Assembly (NCBI RefSeq): GCF_017357825.1
Contig: NZ_CP046072.1
Location: forward strand, 1,302,001-1,366,000
DNA: 64,000 bases
From: Sulfurimonas aquatica
Lineage (GTDB): Bacteria > Campylobacterota > Campylobacteria > Campylobacterales > Sulfurimonadaceae
Direction of reading: 5' to 3'
Shown: in pieces, positions 35,373 to 43,877 of the stretch
Position numbering within the stretch: position 1 is the first letter of the stretch
Layout: every line of letters begins with the position of its first letter
Made by a program: the position numbers and the translations under genes
The notes under the pieces: generated by a model
Told to the model about the DNA's origin: nothing
What the model saw: only the letters and a program-made list of their open reading frames with translations
Databases searched by the model: none

Positions 35373-35668
35373 TCTTTTTCAGTTTTTATAAGGTCTTCTG
35401 CATGAAGAAATGTGAAGCCTTTATGCTCATATATTTGAATAAATAAGTTTTCAAAAGTCAAATTATATCGACCACCAGTAATTCGTATTTCTAAATTTTT
35501 ATTAGTAAAATATCTAACTGCACTTCGAATGTCGCATCCAATCATTACAGTATTTTCTTTTCTGCTTACTAGTAAATTAATTGCATTATTTAAATCTGTT
35601 TTACATTTAAAGTAACTCCAGAGTAACCATAAAACTATTGCACCAATTATTCCAATAATATATTCCAT
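35366..35668 (-). CDS. small membrane-anchored cassette protein
   Basis: A 100-residue protein starting at ATG 35668, which has AAGGG five bases upstream (the frame also offers GTG at 35674). It has one N-terminal membrane helix (IIGIIGAIVLWLLWSYF), then a soluble alpha/beta part (NTVMIGCDIRSAVRYFTNKNLEIRITGGRYNLTFENLFIQIYEHKG). No family is recognised. The stop overlaps attC-like site 3, the usual arrangement of a cassette gene. Confidence 0.6.
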   Translation of the reverse strand: MEYIIGIIGAIVLWLLWSYFKCKTDLNNAINLLVSRKENTVMIGCDIRSAVRYFTNKNLEIRITGGRYNLTFENLFIQIYEHKGFTFLHAEDLIKTEKDT

Positions 35669-35880
35669 TGCCACCCTTTTAAAACATAATTATTTAACAG
35701 TGAATATTATATACATAAAAACCTTGAATAACATAAATAATTATATACTGAAAGAATCTTGCGTTTAATTAAAAATAAAACCCATTACAACATATTGCAT
35801 TTTGTCATATTAACACTCTGTTTGAAAAAATTACACTAATATACCGACAATGAAATAAAGTTCCACCTAAAGGCAAGAAG

Positions 35881-37422
35881 ATGATAGAGAGATTTTACTT
35901 AAAAGATTACCTTAGTTTTAAAGAGAGTGAGTTAGAACTTAACTCTGGTCTCGTTGTGTTTACTGGGCCTAGTGGTAGTGGTAAGTCCATACTTATGAAC
36001 TCCATACTTTCTTCTTTGGGTGGGGCTTCTTGCGAGGCCGCTCTATGTGAGTCTAGCGTTACTTGGAACATAAACGCGGATGACATAGGCATAGAAAACG
36101 AAGAGATTAACGTCTTCAAGCACATAAAAAAAGGAAACTCGCGTTACTTTGTAAACAACCAAAGCCTCTCTAAAAAGTCTATAGGCATAGTCGCGGCTGA
36201 TTATCTTCGTCATTTGAGCCTTAAGGACTTTAGCGACTTTGAGAATGAAAACTTACTCTCTATACTTGATGATAGAGTAGGGGTGAAAAACAAAAAGGTG
36301 CTAAAACTCAAAGAGAGCTACCAGAAGAGCTTTTTAGAGTACCAAGACGTTAAACGCGAACTACAAGTAATAGAAGAAGAAGAGAAAAAGATAGTAGAGC
36401 TCAAAGAGTTCGCGGCGTTTGAGATAAAAAAGATAGATGACATAAACCCAACTACCGGAGAAGACGAAGAACTATCAGTGATAAAAAAAGAGCTTTCAAA
36501 AAAAGAGAAAGTGCTGGAGAGTTTAGAGTCCGCTATGGAGATTTTTAACCATGAGCACCTTGTTTCTAGCGCGTTAGATACTTTGGACGCTGAGAGTGCG
36601 TTCTTTGATGACGCTATGAATGAGCTTCGAGCGGTGTTTGATAGTGCGACTGAGAGATTTTCAGCTCTTGAGGACTTAGACATAGAAGAGATTTTAAACC
36701 GCATAGAAGAGATAAGCGGACTTAAACGCAGATATGGAAGCATAGAAGAGGCTCTGGAGTATAAAGAGCAGAAAAAACTAGAGTTAGAGAAATATGAGAA
36801 CATAGAGATAGCTAGAAACGACTTAGAAGAGAGATACACTAAGTTGTCAAAAGAGATAGAAACGCTAGCAAATGAGCTAAGCGACCTGCGTTTAAAGGCA
36901 CTACCAGATTTTGAGAGCTCTTTAAACTCTTATTTAAGTCATCTCTATCTAAGAGACGCGGACGTAACGCTACAAAAAAGAGAGTACAAGCTCCACGGAC
37001 AAGATGAACTAAGCATAAAACTAAACTCGACTGAACTTGCAAAGATAAGTACGGGAGAGTTTAACCGTCTACGTTTAGCGATTCTCGCATTAAAGTCGGA
37101 GCTTATGAGTCAAAATGGTGGTGTTTTAATGCTTGATGAGATAGATGCTAACCTTAGTGGTGAAGAGTCTATGAGTGTCGCAAAAGTACTTCGTCAGCTC
37201 TCTAAGCACTTTCAGATATTTGTAATTTCTCATCAGCCACAACTTACTTCTATGGGAGATCAGCACTTTTTGGTCTATAAAGATGGTAATATTTCAAAAA
37301 CAAAAGAGTTAAACTTCCAAGAGAGAGTTGATGAGATAGCCAGAATCATAAGTGGCGAAAATATCTCAAACGAAGCTAAAAAGTTTGCTCGTGAACTACT
37401 AGAGGCAAATAATGATAATTGA
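35881..37422 (+). CDS. recN: DNA repair ATPase RecN
   Basis: A 513-residue SMC-like RecN. It has Walker A GPSGSGKS (about 29-36) in the N-terminal head, a coiled-coil (about 155-345) and a C-terminal head with STGEFNRLRLAILALKS (ABC signature) and MLDEIDANLSGEE (Walker B). It is somewhat shorter than the E. coli protein (553), as in other Campylobacterota. RecN holds DNA ends and sister chromatids during double-strand break repair. It overlaps tatD by 11 bases, starting a co-directional block. Confidence 0.93.
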   Translation: MIERFYLKDYLSFKESELELNSGLVVFTGPSGSGKSILMNSILSSLGGASCEAALCESSVTWNINADDIGIENEEINVFKHIKKGNSRYFVNNQSLSKKSIGIVAADYLRHLSLKDFSDFENENLLSILDDRVGVKNKKVLKLKESYQKSFLEYQDVKRELQVIEEEEKKIVELKEFAAFEIKKIDDINPTTGEDEELSVIKKELSKKEKVLESLESAMEIFNHEHLVSSALDTLDAESAFFDDAMNELRAVFDSATERFSALEDLDIEEILNRIEEISGLKRRYGSIEEALEYKEQKKLELEKYENIEIARNDLEERYTKLSKEIETLANELSDLRLKALPDFESSLNSYLSHLYLRDADVTLQKREYKLHGQDELSIKLNSTELAKISTGEFNRLRLAILALKSELMSQNGGVLMLDEIDANLSGEESMSVAKVLRQLSKHFQIFVISHQPQLTSMGDQHFLVYKDGNISKTKELNFQERVDEIARIISGENISNEAKKFARELLEANNDN

Positions 37423-38188
37423 TACGCATATACACTTAGATGACGAACGCTACGAAGAGGACCTAGATGAAGTACTTTCTCGTGCTAGAGAGGGTGGGGT
37501 AGAGAGATTTATAATTCCTGGTGCAGATAAGAACACTCTTCCTCGCGCCATAGAGATAGCTGAGAAGTATGATGATGTTTACTTTGCAGTTGGGATTCAT
37601 CCATATGACATGGAGCAGTTTGACTTACTTGATTTTGATAAGTATGTCCACCATGAGAAGTGCGTAGCTGTGGGTGAGTGTGGGCTTGACTACTTTCGCC
37701 TAGAAGGGAGTGATGAGGAAAAATCGGCTGAAAAGAAAGAGCAAAAAAGAGTTTTTGCCGCGCAAATAGAGCTTGCAAAAAAGTATAAGAAACCTTTGAT
37801 AGTGCATGTTCGTGACGCCTCTCGCGACTCAAAAGCTCTTATGTTAGAAAATGGTGCCGGAGAAGTCGGTGGAGTGCTTCACTGTTATAACGCGGATGAA
37901 GAGCTTTTAAGTCTTGCAAATGAAGGTTTTTACTTTGGCATAGGCGGAGTGTTGACGTTTAAAAACGCCAAGAAGCTCATAAATGTCCTACCAAAGATAC
38001 CGCAAGAGAAACTAATCATAGAGACAGATGGACCATATCTAACGCCAATGCCGTATCGTGGAAAAAGAAACGAGCCGCTCTATACAACTTTTGTAGCTCA
38101 GAAAATGTCAGAACTTTTAGAAATAGATCTCGAAAACATAAAACAAACTACTACAAGCAATGCCCTAAAACTCTTTAATATTTTATAA
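37412..38188 (+). CDS. tatD: TatD-family metal-dependent deoxyribonuclease
   Basis: A 258-residue TIM-barrel hydrolase with metal ligands in DTHIHLDDERYEEDLDE, the Glu in AVGECGLDYF, His in PLIVHVRDAS, His in GVLHCYNAD and Asp in IETDGPYLTPMPYRGKRNEP. TatD proteins are 3'-5' exonucleases acting on DNA in repair. The start overlaps recN. A strong terminator at 38167-38206 ends the transcript. Confidence 0.93.
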   Translation: MIIDTHIHLDDERYEEDLDEVLSRAREGGVERFIIPGADKNTLPRAIEIAEKYDDVYFAVGIHPYDMEQFDLLDFDKYVHHEKCVAVGECGLDYFRLEGSDEEKSAEKKEQKRVFAAQIELAKKYKKPLIVHVRDASRDSKALMLENGAGEVGGVLHCYNADEELLSLANEGFYFGIGGVLTFKNAKKLINVLPKIPQEKLIIETDGPYLTPMPYRGKRNEPLYTTFVAQKMSELLEIDLENIKQTTTSNALKLFNIL

Positions 38189-38208
38189 TATCAAAGAGTT
38201 TTTTTTCG
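38167..38208 (+). terminator. rho-independent terminator after tatD
   Basis: A 10-bp stem AAAACTCTTT / AAAGAGTTTT (38167-38176 and 38193-38202) with an AT-rich 16-base loop, followed by TTTTTTCG. The stem begins within the last codons of tatD and closes on a T run. Confidence 0.85.
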
Positions 38209-38281
38209 CTTTATCTTCTTTAAACATTTTATTAATCATTTTTTAGATAAAATCATATAAATTTAAAATAAAAAGTTATAT

Positions 38282-39511
38282 ATGTTCAAATATTTTTTAA
38301 TCATTTTCTTTCCACTTTTTCTCTTTGCAAACCTAACATATGAGTCAAACTACAACAAAGAACTCTCAGTTCTAGACTCTTTTAATATAGAGTCGGCATT
38401 TTTGTATGATCCTATTATGAATGATATGAGAACAAGAAACAGCTCTAAGGGGAGAAAAAAACTCTTCTTTAGAGCAATGAAAGATGCATATACTTTTATC
38501 CCTATGATAAAGAGTACACTCACAAAGTATGACGTTCCTCAAGAGTTCTTATACCTAGCGATGGCTGAGTCAAACTTTAGTACTAAAGCATACTCAAACA
38601 AAAGAGCAGCCGGACTTTGGCAGTTTATGCCTGCTACTGGTAGAAGATTTGATTTGAAAATTGATGAGTATGTTGATGAAAGAAGAGACTTAGTCAAGTC
38701 AACACATGCCGCTGCAAAATACCTCACAAGACTTCATAAAAGATTTGGAAAATGGTATCTAGCCGCTATCGCTTACAACTGTGGTGGTGGGCGTTTAAAT
38801 CAGGCTATAAGAAAAGCAGGAAGTGATGAGCTATCTGTTTTACTTGATGAAGACAAAAAATACATTCCACGTGAGAGCCGTTACTATATCCGTAAAATAG
38901 TCGCGTTAGCACTTATTGGTACTGATGAAAAGCATCTTCTCTCTAGCGAGTACGAATACCTTTTAAATCGTGCAAATGCTTACTCTATCACTCCTATTAA
39001 ACTCTCTAGCGGAGAATCTTTAGAGAGAGTCTCTAAGCTGATAGAAATGCCTCTTAAAGATTTGAAAAAGCTAAATAGACACTTGAAATATGACTTTGTG
39101 CCTCCTTATGCCGAAGATTACGAGGTTTATATCCCATATATCAAATTAGCAGAGTTTAAACAAAACTATTATGAGTCACCTATGAAAAATATTTATAAAC
39201 TTCATGTTGTTTCTAGAGGCGATAACCTATCTTACATTGGAAAAAAATATGGAATTTCTTACAAGGTTATAAAAGATTTTAACAATCTAAAAAGTAATAG
39301 ATTAAGATTGAAACAGAAGCTTGTCATTCCCATCTCAAAACATAACAAAAGTAATAAATTTGATTCAAAGCACTACTACATGGTCAAAAGTGGAGATTCA
39401 TTAATCTCAATATCTAAGGCGACAAAAGTGAGCGTTCAAAATATAATGCTTCAAAATCATCTTAAAAATTCAAATATTAGAATTGGTGAAAGGTTAAAAA
39501 TTTATGAATAA
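38282..39511 (+). CDS. mltD: membrane-bound lytic murein transglycosylase D-like
   Basis: A 409-residue exported protein (leader [21 protein letters not shown]). The lytic transglycosylase domain (about 80-240) has catalytic Glu in [23 protein letters not shown] and the [12 protein letters not shown] motif. Two LysM peptidoglycan-binding repeats follow at about 305-350 and 363-407. It cleaves the MurNAc-GlcNAc bond in septal or side-wall peptidoglycan. It overlaps rlpA by eight bases. Confidence 0.92.
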   Translation: MFKYFLIIFFPLFLFANLTYESNYNKELSVLDSFNIESAFLYDPIMNDMRTRNSSKGRKKLFFRAMKDAYTFIPMIKSTLTKYDVPQEFLYLAMAESNFSTKAYSNKRAAGLWQFMPATGRRFDLKIDEYVDERRDLVKSTHAAAKYLTRLHKRFGKWYLAAIAYNCGGGRLNQAIRKAGSDELSVLLDEDKKYIPRESRYYIRKIVALALIGTDEKHLLSSEYEYLLNRANAYSITPIKLSSGESLERVSKLIEMPLKDLKKLNRHLKYDFVPPYAEDYEVYIPYIKLAEFKQNYYESPMKNIYKLHVVSRGDNLSYIGKKYGISYKVIKDFNNLKSNRLRLKQKLVIPISKHNKSNKFDSKHYYMVKSGDSLISISKATKVSVQNIMLQNHLKNSNIRIGERLKIYE

Positions 39512-40322
39512 GTTTTATATATTTGCACTTGTTCTGATTGTTCTTTTTAGTAGTGGATGTAGCACTAGAGGTAAAAAAACATACAGAAACTATCAGCACT
39601 CTAAAACAAAAGTATATAGAGATAGTTCAGGCGCATACAGTAGCAGTATAGATAGAAAAAAATACTCTCACCCTACGATGAGACCATATACCATCCGAGG
39701 GATTAAGTACTATCCTACTGTAGTTAGCGTTGGAGATGAGTATACAGGAAACGCTAGCTGGTACGGACCCGATTTTCATGGAAAGCTTACCTCAAATGGT
39801 GAGACATATAATATGTACGATATGACAGCCGCACATAAAACACTGCCAATGAATACTATTGTTAAAGTAACCAATCTAAGAAATGGACTCAGTACCGTAG
39901 TGAGGATTAACGATAGAGGTCCTTTTGTTGAGACAAGAATCATTGACCTCTCTAACACCGCAGCCAAAAAAATAAAAATGGTAGGAGCAGGGACTGCACC
40001 GGTCAGACTAGAAATACTTGGGTTTGAGACTAAAGGCAAACGCACCATACCAACTAAAAAAGAGTTGAAAACGTCACCACAAGAGCAATCTACGGGAGAG
40101 TATGCACTTCAAATAGCATCTTTTTCAAGAATAGAGGGTGCAATAATAACTCAAGAGAAGTATGATAATACAGATGGGTATAGAACTGTTATCAAAGATG
40201 TTGAAGTTGAGAGTGGTAGAGTATTTAAAGTTGTGTTAAAAGGCTTTAAAAGTGAAGACGAAGCTAGAGACTACAAAGCATCTGGAATATTTAAAAATGC
40301 ATTTATAATAAGAGAGGATTAA
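39504..40322 (+). CDS. rlpA: RlpA-type septal lytic transglycosylase lipoprotein
   Basis: A 272-residue lipoprotein with lipobox ([10 protein letters not shown], Cys19). The double-psi beta-barrel domain (about 75-175) begins [19 protein letters not shown] and holds the conserved NDRGPF aspartate. A C-terminal SPOR domain (about 195-272, [14 protein letters not shown]) binds glycan strands stripped of peptide stems. RlpA resolves peptidoglycan during daughter-cell separation. It is joined to hisB with no gap. Confidence 0.92.
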   Translation: MNKFYIFALVLIVLFSSGCSTRGKKTYRNYQHSKTKVYRDSSGAYSSSIDRKKYSHPTMRPYTIRGIKYYPTVVSVGDEYTGNASWYGPDFHGKLTSNGETYNMYDMTAAHKTLPMNTIVKVTNLRNGLSTVVRINDRGPFVETRIIDLSNTAAKKIKMVGAGTAPVRLEILGFETKGKRTIPTKKELKTSPQEQSTGEYALQIASFSRIEGAIITQEKYDNTDGYRTVIKDVEVESGRVFKVVLKGFKSEDEARDYKASGIFKNAFIIRED

Positions 40323-40895
40323 ATGATTACAAAAACAAGAACAACAAAAGAGACAGATATAACTGTATCATTAGAGTTAAATGGAAGTGGGAAAAGTAAG
40401 GTATCTACTGGTGTTGGCTTTTTAGACCATATGCTTGAGAGCTTTTCAAAGCACTCGCTTATCGATCTAGAAGTATCTTGCAAGGGTGATACTCACATAG
40501 ACGACCACCATAGCGTTGAAGATGTTGGAATCGTACTTGGTTCACTTCTAGCACAAGCTATATATCCAGTTAAAAATATGGAGCGCTTTGGTAGTGCAAA
40601 TATAGTTATGGATGAGGCTTGTGTATCGTGTGATTTAGATCTAAGCAATAGACCATTTTTAGTTTATGAGCTTGAGGTAAGCGGTAAAGTTGGCAATTTT
40701 GATACGGAACTAGTAGAAGAGTTTTATAGAGCGTTTGTTTTAAACGCAAAGATAAGTACGCACATCATACAGCTTCGTGGTAAAAATAAACACCATATCA
40801 TTGAAGCATCATTTAAGTCTCTTGCGGTTGCGATAAGAAGAGCCACTACAAGAAATGATAGAGTTGGCATTCCTAGTACAAAAGACGTTTTATGA
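40323..40895 (+). CDS. hisB: imidazoleglycerol-phosphate dehydratase
   Basis: A 190-residue monofunctional HisB that dehydrates imidazole glycerol phosphate to imidazole acetol phosphate in histidine synthesis. It shows the duplicated motif with metal-binding His residues: GVGFLDHMLESFSKHS, THIDDHHSVEDVGI, and IQLRGKNKHHIIEASFK. The N-terminal phosphatase half seen in E. coli HisB is absent, as is normal here. It overlaps kdsC by four bases; its placement among cell-wall and LPS genes is the Campylobacterota arrangement. Confidence 0.95.
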   Translation: MITKTRTTKETDITVSLELNGSGKSKVSTGVGFLDHMLESFSKHSLIDLEVSCKGDTHIDDHHSVEDVGIVLGSLLAQAIYPVKNMERFGSANIVMDEACVSCDLDLSNRPFLVYELEVSGKVGNFDTELVEEFYRAFVLNAKISTHIIQLRGKNKHHIIEASFKSLAVAIRRATTRNDRVGIPSTKDVL

Positions 40896-41386
40896 TAAAG
40901 CTGATTGTTTTAGACGTTGACGGCTGTCTGAGTGATGGCTCACTTATCTATTCAAACGATTCTATAGAGAGCAAAAGCTTTAATGTTAAAGATGGACTTG
41001 GAATCACTACCTGGATAAAAATGGGTAATGAAGTAGCAATCATAACTGGTCGAAAATCAGAAATAGTGAAAAAAAGAGCGACCGAACTTGGCATAAAGCA
41101 TCTCTATCAAGGTGTACGGGACAAAGATAGAGTACTAAAAGAGCTTGTAGAGTCACTTGGTTTAAAGTTTTATGAACTTGGAGCAATTGGAGATGATTTA
41201 AATGACTACAATATGCTATCTCTTGTTGGTAGAAGCTTTACTCCTAAAAATGGCGTTAAAGAGATTCGAGAGTTAGTAGATACAGTCTTAAACTATAATG
41301 GTGGAGATGGCGCGGTGAGAGAGATGATAGATACTTTAGTTGATGAAAATGATCAAAGAGAAGAGTTTCTATCAGTTTGGATTTAA
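40892..41386 (+). CDS. kdsC: 3-deoxy-D-manno-octulosonate 8-phosphate phosphatase
   Basis: A 164-residue C0-type HAD phosphatase with the catalytic LDVDGCLSDGSL motif, IITGRKS (motif II) and AIGDDLNDYNML (motif IV). KdsC removes phosphate from KDO-8-P, supplying KDO for LPS inner core. There is no cap domain, as expected of the subclass, which works as a tetramer. The stop TAA is directly in frame with the following lptC reading frame. Confidence 0.93.
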   Translation: MIKLIVLDVDGCLSDGSLIYSNDSIESKSFNVKDGLGITTWIKMGNEVAIITGRKSEIVKKRATELGIKHLYQGVRDKDRVLKELVESLGLKFYELGAIGDDLNDYNMLSLVGRSFTPKNGVKEIRELVDTVLNYNGGDGAVREMIDTLVDENDQREEFLSVWI

Positions 41387-41398
41387 GAGGAGTCTGTT

Positions 41399-41920
41399 AT
41401 CAATATAAACATTTTTTTTCTCTTTATACTAAGTAGTTTGATGATGATTTTTTATTTTTTCAAGCCACTTGATATAAAGCAGCAACTCTTTGTAGATATA
41501 CCTCTTTTTGAAATCAGGGACTTCTCTCTTTACGAGCTCAACCAAGAGAAAATAAAAACTTTTATGTCTGGAGATGTTGCTACAAGATATGCTGATAGAT
41601 ATACTGTTAAAAGTATGGATTTTACAGATAACTCAAAAACTTACATCGCCAATATGAAGGCTGATAGTGGCTTGTACGAAGGTGATATTATCACTCTTAT
41701 TGGAAAGGTATCATACTTTAGAGAAGATGGGCTAACGTTTGATTCGCAAGAAGTTGTTTACAATAAAAAAACTTCAGTCGCTAAAACACAGAGTGAGTAT
41801 GTTGCATATATGGGTGATAATAAGATTACAGGAGTCTCTTTGGAGTATAATAGCTTACTAAATAAAATAGAGTCAAAACAGGTAGTCGCAAAATATATCT
41901 TAGATGAGGAACAATTATGA
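41399..41920 (+). CDS. lptC: LptC-like LPS transport protein with non-canonical start
   Basis: About 173 residues: an N-terminal membrane helix (INIFFLFILSSLMMIFYFF) and a periplasmic beta-jellyroll with the LptC pattern (RYADRYTVKSMDFTDNSKTYIANMKADSGLYEGDIITLIGKV). LptC links the LptBFG extractor to LptA in the periplasm. The only canonical start is TTG at 41438, which would cut off most of the helix. GAGGAG (41387-41392) points to ATC at 41399, six bases on. The frame is open from the kdsC stop at 41384. It overlaps lptA by four bases. Alternative starts are ATA 41405 and ATT 41411. Confidence 0.8.
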   Translation: MNINIFFLFILSSLMMIFYFFKPLDIKQQLFVDIPLFEIRDFSLYELNQEKIKTFMSGDVATRYADRYTVKSMDFTDNSKTYIANMKADSGLYEGDIITLIGKVSYFREDGLTFDSQEVVYNKKTSVAKTQSEYVAYMGDNKITGVSLEYNSLLNKIESKQVVAKYILDEEQL

Positions 41921-42378
41921 GAATAATTTTTATACTTTTTTTTACAACTTTACTTTTTTCTCAAGAACTGAAGATTAAAGCAAACTCATTTAAAGCAGAT
42001 GAGAGTCAAGGTATATCCGTATTTGATGGAGACGTTAACATTGTCAAAGGTAATGATGAGATAAACGCATCTAACTTGACAATATATGTAGATAAAGAGA
42101 ATAAGCCAACGAAGTTTGTCGCTATTGGCAATGTCTCTTTTAAGATACAGACAAAACAGAATGCAAAATATAGAGGAAGTTCAAATAAGATAATCTATTT
42201 GCCACTTAAAAAGGAGTATCACTTTTTTGAAAATGTTCATTTAGTACAAATAAATGAGAAAAAAGAGATACATGGCGATAAAGTGATTTTAAGTATAGTT
42301 GATGGAAAAGCATATGCTCAGGGCCTCAAAAAAGAGCCTGTGATAATGATTTTTGATATAGCTGAAGAGAAGGAATAG
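41917..42378 (+). CDS. lptA: LPS transport periplasmic protein LptA
   Basis: A 153-residue exported protein with a Sec leader (MRIIFILFFTTLLFSQ). The OstA/LptA-type beta-jellyroll is visible in FKADESQGISVFDGDVNIVKGNDEINASNLTIYVD and AKYRGSSNKIIYLPLKKEYHFFENV. LptA bridges LptC and LptD, carrying LPS across the periplasm. It overlaps the lptC stop and is followed after two bases by ysxC. Confidence 0.9.
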   Translation: MRIIFILFFTTLLFSQELKIKANSFKADESQGISVFDGDVNIVKGNDEINASNLTIYVDKENKPTKFVAIGNVSFKIQTKQNAKYRGSSNKIIYLPLKKEYHFFENVHLVQINEKKEIHGDKVILSIVDGKAYAQGLKKEPVIMIFDIAEEKE

Positions 42379-42380
42379 TT

Positions 42381-43007
42381 TTGGTTGATATAGATATAGT
42401 AGATGCAAAGTTTATGACATCGGCTCCAAATGTTGGAGCAGCACCAGAGTCGGATGAACAAAATGAAATAGTATTCATGGCAAGATCAAACGTAGGCAAG
42501 AGCTCACTTTTAAATGCTTTGACAAATCATAAAGGTCTTGCAAAAGTATCTTCAACACCAGGTAAAACCAGACTTATCAACTATTTTGATGTGACACTTT
42601 TAAACAGAGAAGAAGATAAAAAGGTTAATGCAAAGTTTGTTGACCTGCCAGGTTTTGGATATGCAAAGGTCTCTAAATCTATGAAGCATGATTGGGAGAA
42701 AAACTTAACTGACTACATATCAACTAGAGAACAGATTAAAGTTTTTATACATCTTGTTGATTGTAGACATCCTCATCTTGACATAGATACATCCGTGAGT
42801 CAATTTTTGTTTGACAACGTACGTGAAAATCAGTACATAATTCAAATCTTTACTAAGATAGATAAACTCAATCAAAAAGAGCAAAACGCTCTTAGACGTG
42901 AGTTTCCAAATGCGATGACTGTATCAAGCTCTAAAAAAAGAGGTACTAAGAAAATTATCAATGTTATTTACGATCTTTTAGAGGAAAAAGAAAAAAATGA
43001 AGATTGA
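42381..43007 (+). CDS. ysxC: ribosome biogenesis GTPase YsxC/EngB
   Basis: A 208-residue TrmE-Era-EngA-YihA-type GTPase: G1 ARSNVGKSS, G2 STPGKTR, G3 DLPGFGYA, G4 TKID and G5 SSKKRG. It assists late 50S subunit assembly. The start is TTG at 42381 with GAAGGA upstream, because the first ATG, codon 12, would remove the conserved N-terminus. It overlaps the next gene by 11 bases. Confidence 0.94.
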   Translation: MVDIDIVDAKFMTSAPNVGAAPESDEQNEIVFMARSNVGKSSLLNALTNHKGLAKVSSTPGKTRLINYFDVTLLNREEDKKVNAKFVDLPGFGYAKVSKSMKHDWEKNLTDYISTREQIKVFIHLVDCRHPHLDIDTSVSQFLFDNVRENQYIIQIFTKIDKLNQKEQNALRREFPNAMTVSSSKKRGTKKIINVIYDLLEEKEKNED

Positions 43008-43458
43008 GTATAAAAAAGCTAAACTCAGTGATATAGTGATGATGAGGGAGTTGATTCTTCCAGAAATAGAAAATGGAATCATTTTAGATAGAAGTGAAGA
43101 TGAGATAGCAACAAATATTCGCTCTTACACACTTGTACTTGGAGATGAACAACTTTTAGGGTTCTGTGCTTTACATGTACATACATCAGAACTGGCTGAG
43201 ATCAGATCGCTTGTTGTAAAAGATGGTTTTAGAGGCAATAAAATAGGTGAATCTATAATTAACGAGGTGCTCAAGGAAGCTACTTCTCTTGGTTTAAAAA
43301 GAGTCCTAAGTCTAACGTATAAGCAAGCTTTCTTTGAAAGACTAGGCTTTGTTGAGATTCCAAAAGAGTCATTACCAGAACATAAAATATGGGCCGACTG
43401 TATAAAATGTAAACATTTTCCAATATGCAACGAAGTATCCCTGATAAAAGACCTTTAG
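42997..43458 (+). CDS. ArgA/ArgO-like N-acetyltransferase
   Basis: A 153-residue GNAT acetyltransferase (AEIRSLVVKDGFRGNKIGESIINEVLKEA contains the acetyl-CoA loop). Its C-terminus has a four-cysteine cluster, CIKCKHFPIC, plus FFERLGFVEIPKESLPEHKIWADC, which matches the short N-acetylglutamate synthase family of Campylobacterota that lacks the amino-acid kinase domain. It should start arginine synthesis by acetylating glutamate; this function is established in relatives, not shown here. It overlaps ysxC and the MreD-like gene. Confidence 0.82.
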   Translation: MKIEYKKAKLSDIVMMRELILPEIENGIILDRSEDEIATNIRSYTLVLGDEQLLGFCALHVHTSELAEIRSLVVKDGFRGNKIGESIINEVLKEATSLGLKRVLSLTYKQAFFERLGFVEIPKESLPEHKIWADCIKCKHFPICNEVSLIKDL

Positions 43459-43877
43459 AACTATTTATATACATATTTTTATTTGTATTATATAGTGGGC
43501 TAAGCAGTATCTATCCATTTCTACCACCTTTATTTGCTGTATTATTTACATATTTTGTTAAATCTCTAGATGAGAAAAATCTTTTATACATAGTCGCGAT
43601 TTCATTTATGCTTGTTATTTTTGAAGCTAATGCGGGCTATATGCTATTTACATCTATTATATATTTATATATAGTTTATAAGTTTATACTTCCAAAAATA
43701 ATGCAGAGTTTTAACTGTCAAAAATGTATTAGAGCCTCTTATGTAGTGTTGGCTTATTTCGGATATTTTTTATTTTTAACGCTGTTGTCGAATATTTTTC
43801 TTTTAGAGCAGCCGGTAATTGATTACTATATAGTATACTATATAGTAATAGAGTTTTTTATAGTGAGTATATTATGA
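43425..43877 (+). CDS. MreD-like membrane protein
   Basis: A 150-residue integral membrane protein with about five hydrophobic helices, no catalytic residues and a position directly before mrdA (overlap of four bases). This is the spot where rod-shape protein MreD or an equivalent is found, and the topology (SGLSSIYPFLPPLFAVLFTYFVK, then VAISFMLVIFEANAG) fits. It probably works with MrdA in side-wall synthesis. The gene overlaps the preceding one by 34 bases. Its 3' part carries a 28-bp perfect palindrome. Confidence 0.72.
   Translation: MQRSIPDKRPLELFIYIFLFVLYSGLSSIYPFLPPLFAVLFTYFVKSLDEKNLLYIVAISFMLVIFEANAGYMLFTSIIYLYIVYKFILPKIMQSFNCQKCIRASYVVLAYFGYFLFLTLLSNIFLLEQPVIDYYIVYYIVIEFFIVSIL
43822..43849. 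repeat. 28-bp perfect palindrome in the MreD-like gene
   Basis: ATTACTATATAGT followed by AT and its exact reverse complement, centred at 43835, inside the coding sequence and 24 bases before the mrdA start. It encodes IDYYIVYYIV. It could form a hairpin in the mRNA or a cruciform in DNA. Confidence 0.7.

Noticed and set aside
36318-36839. 173-codon leftward frame within recN
   Set aside because: Ser/Leu-rich antisense of a Glu/Lys coiled coil, a common artefact; recN is well supported.
43125-43474. Leftward open frames opposite the ArgA-like gene
   Set aside because: They lie wholly inside a well-supported gene on the other strand and have no domain or binding site.
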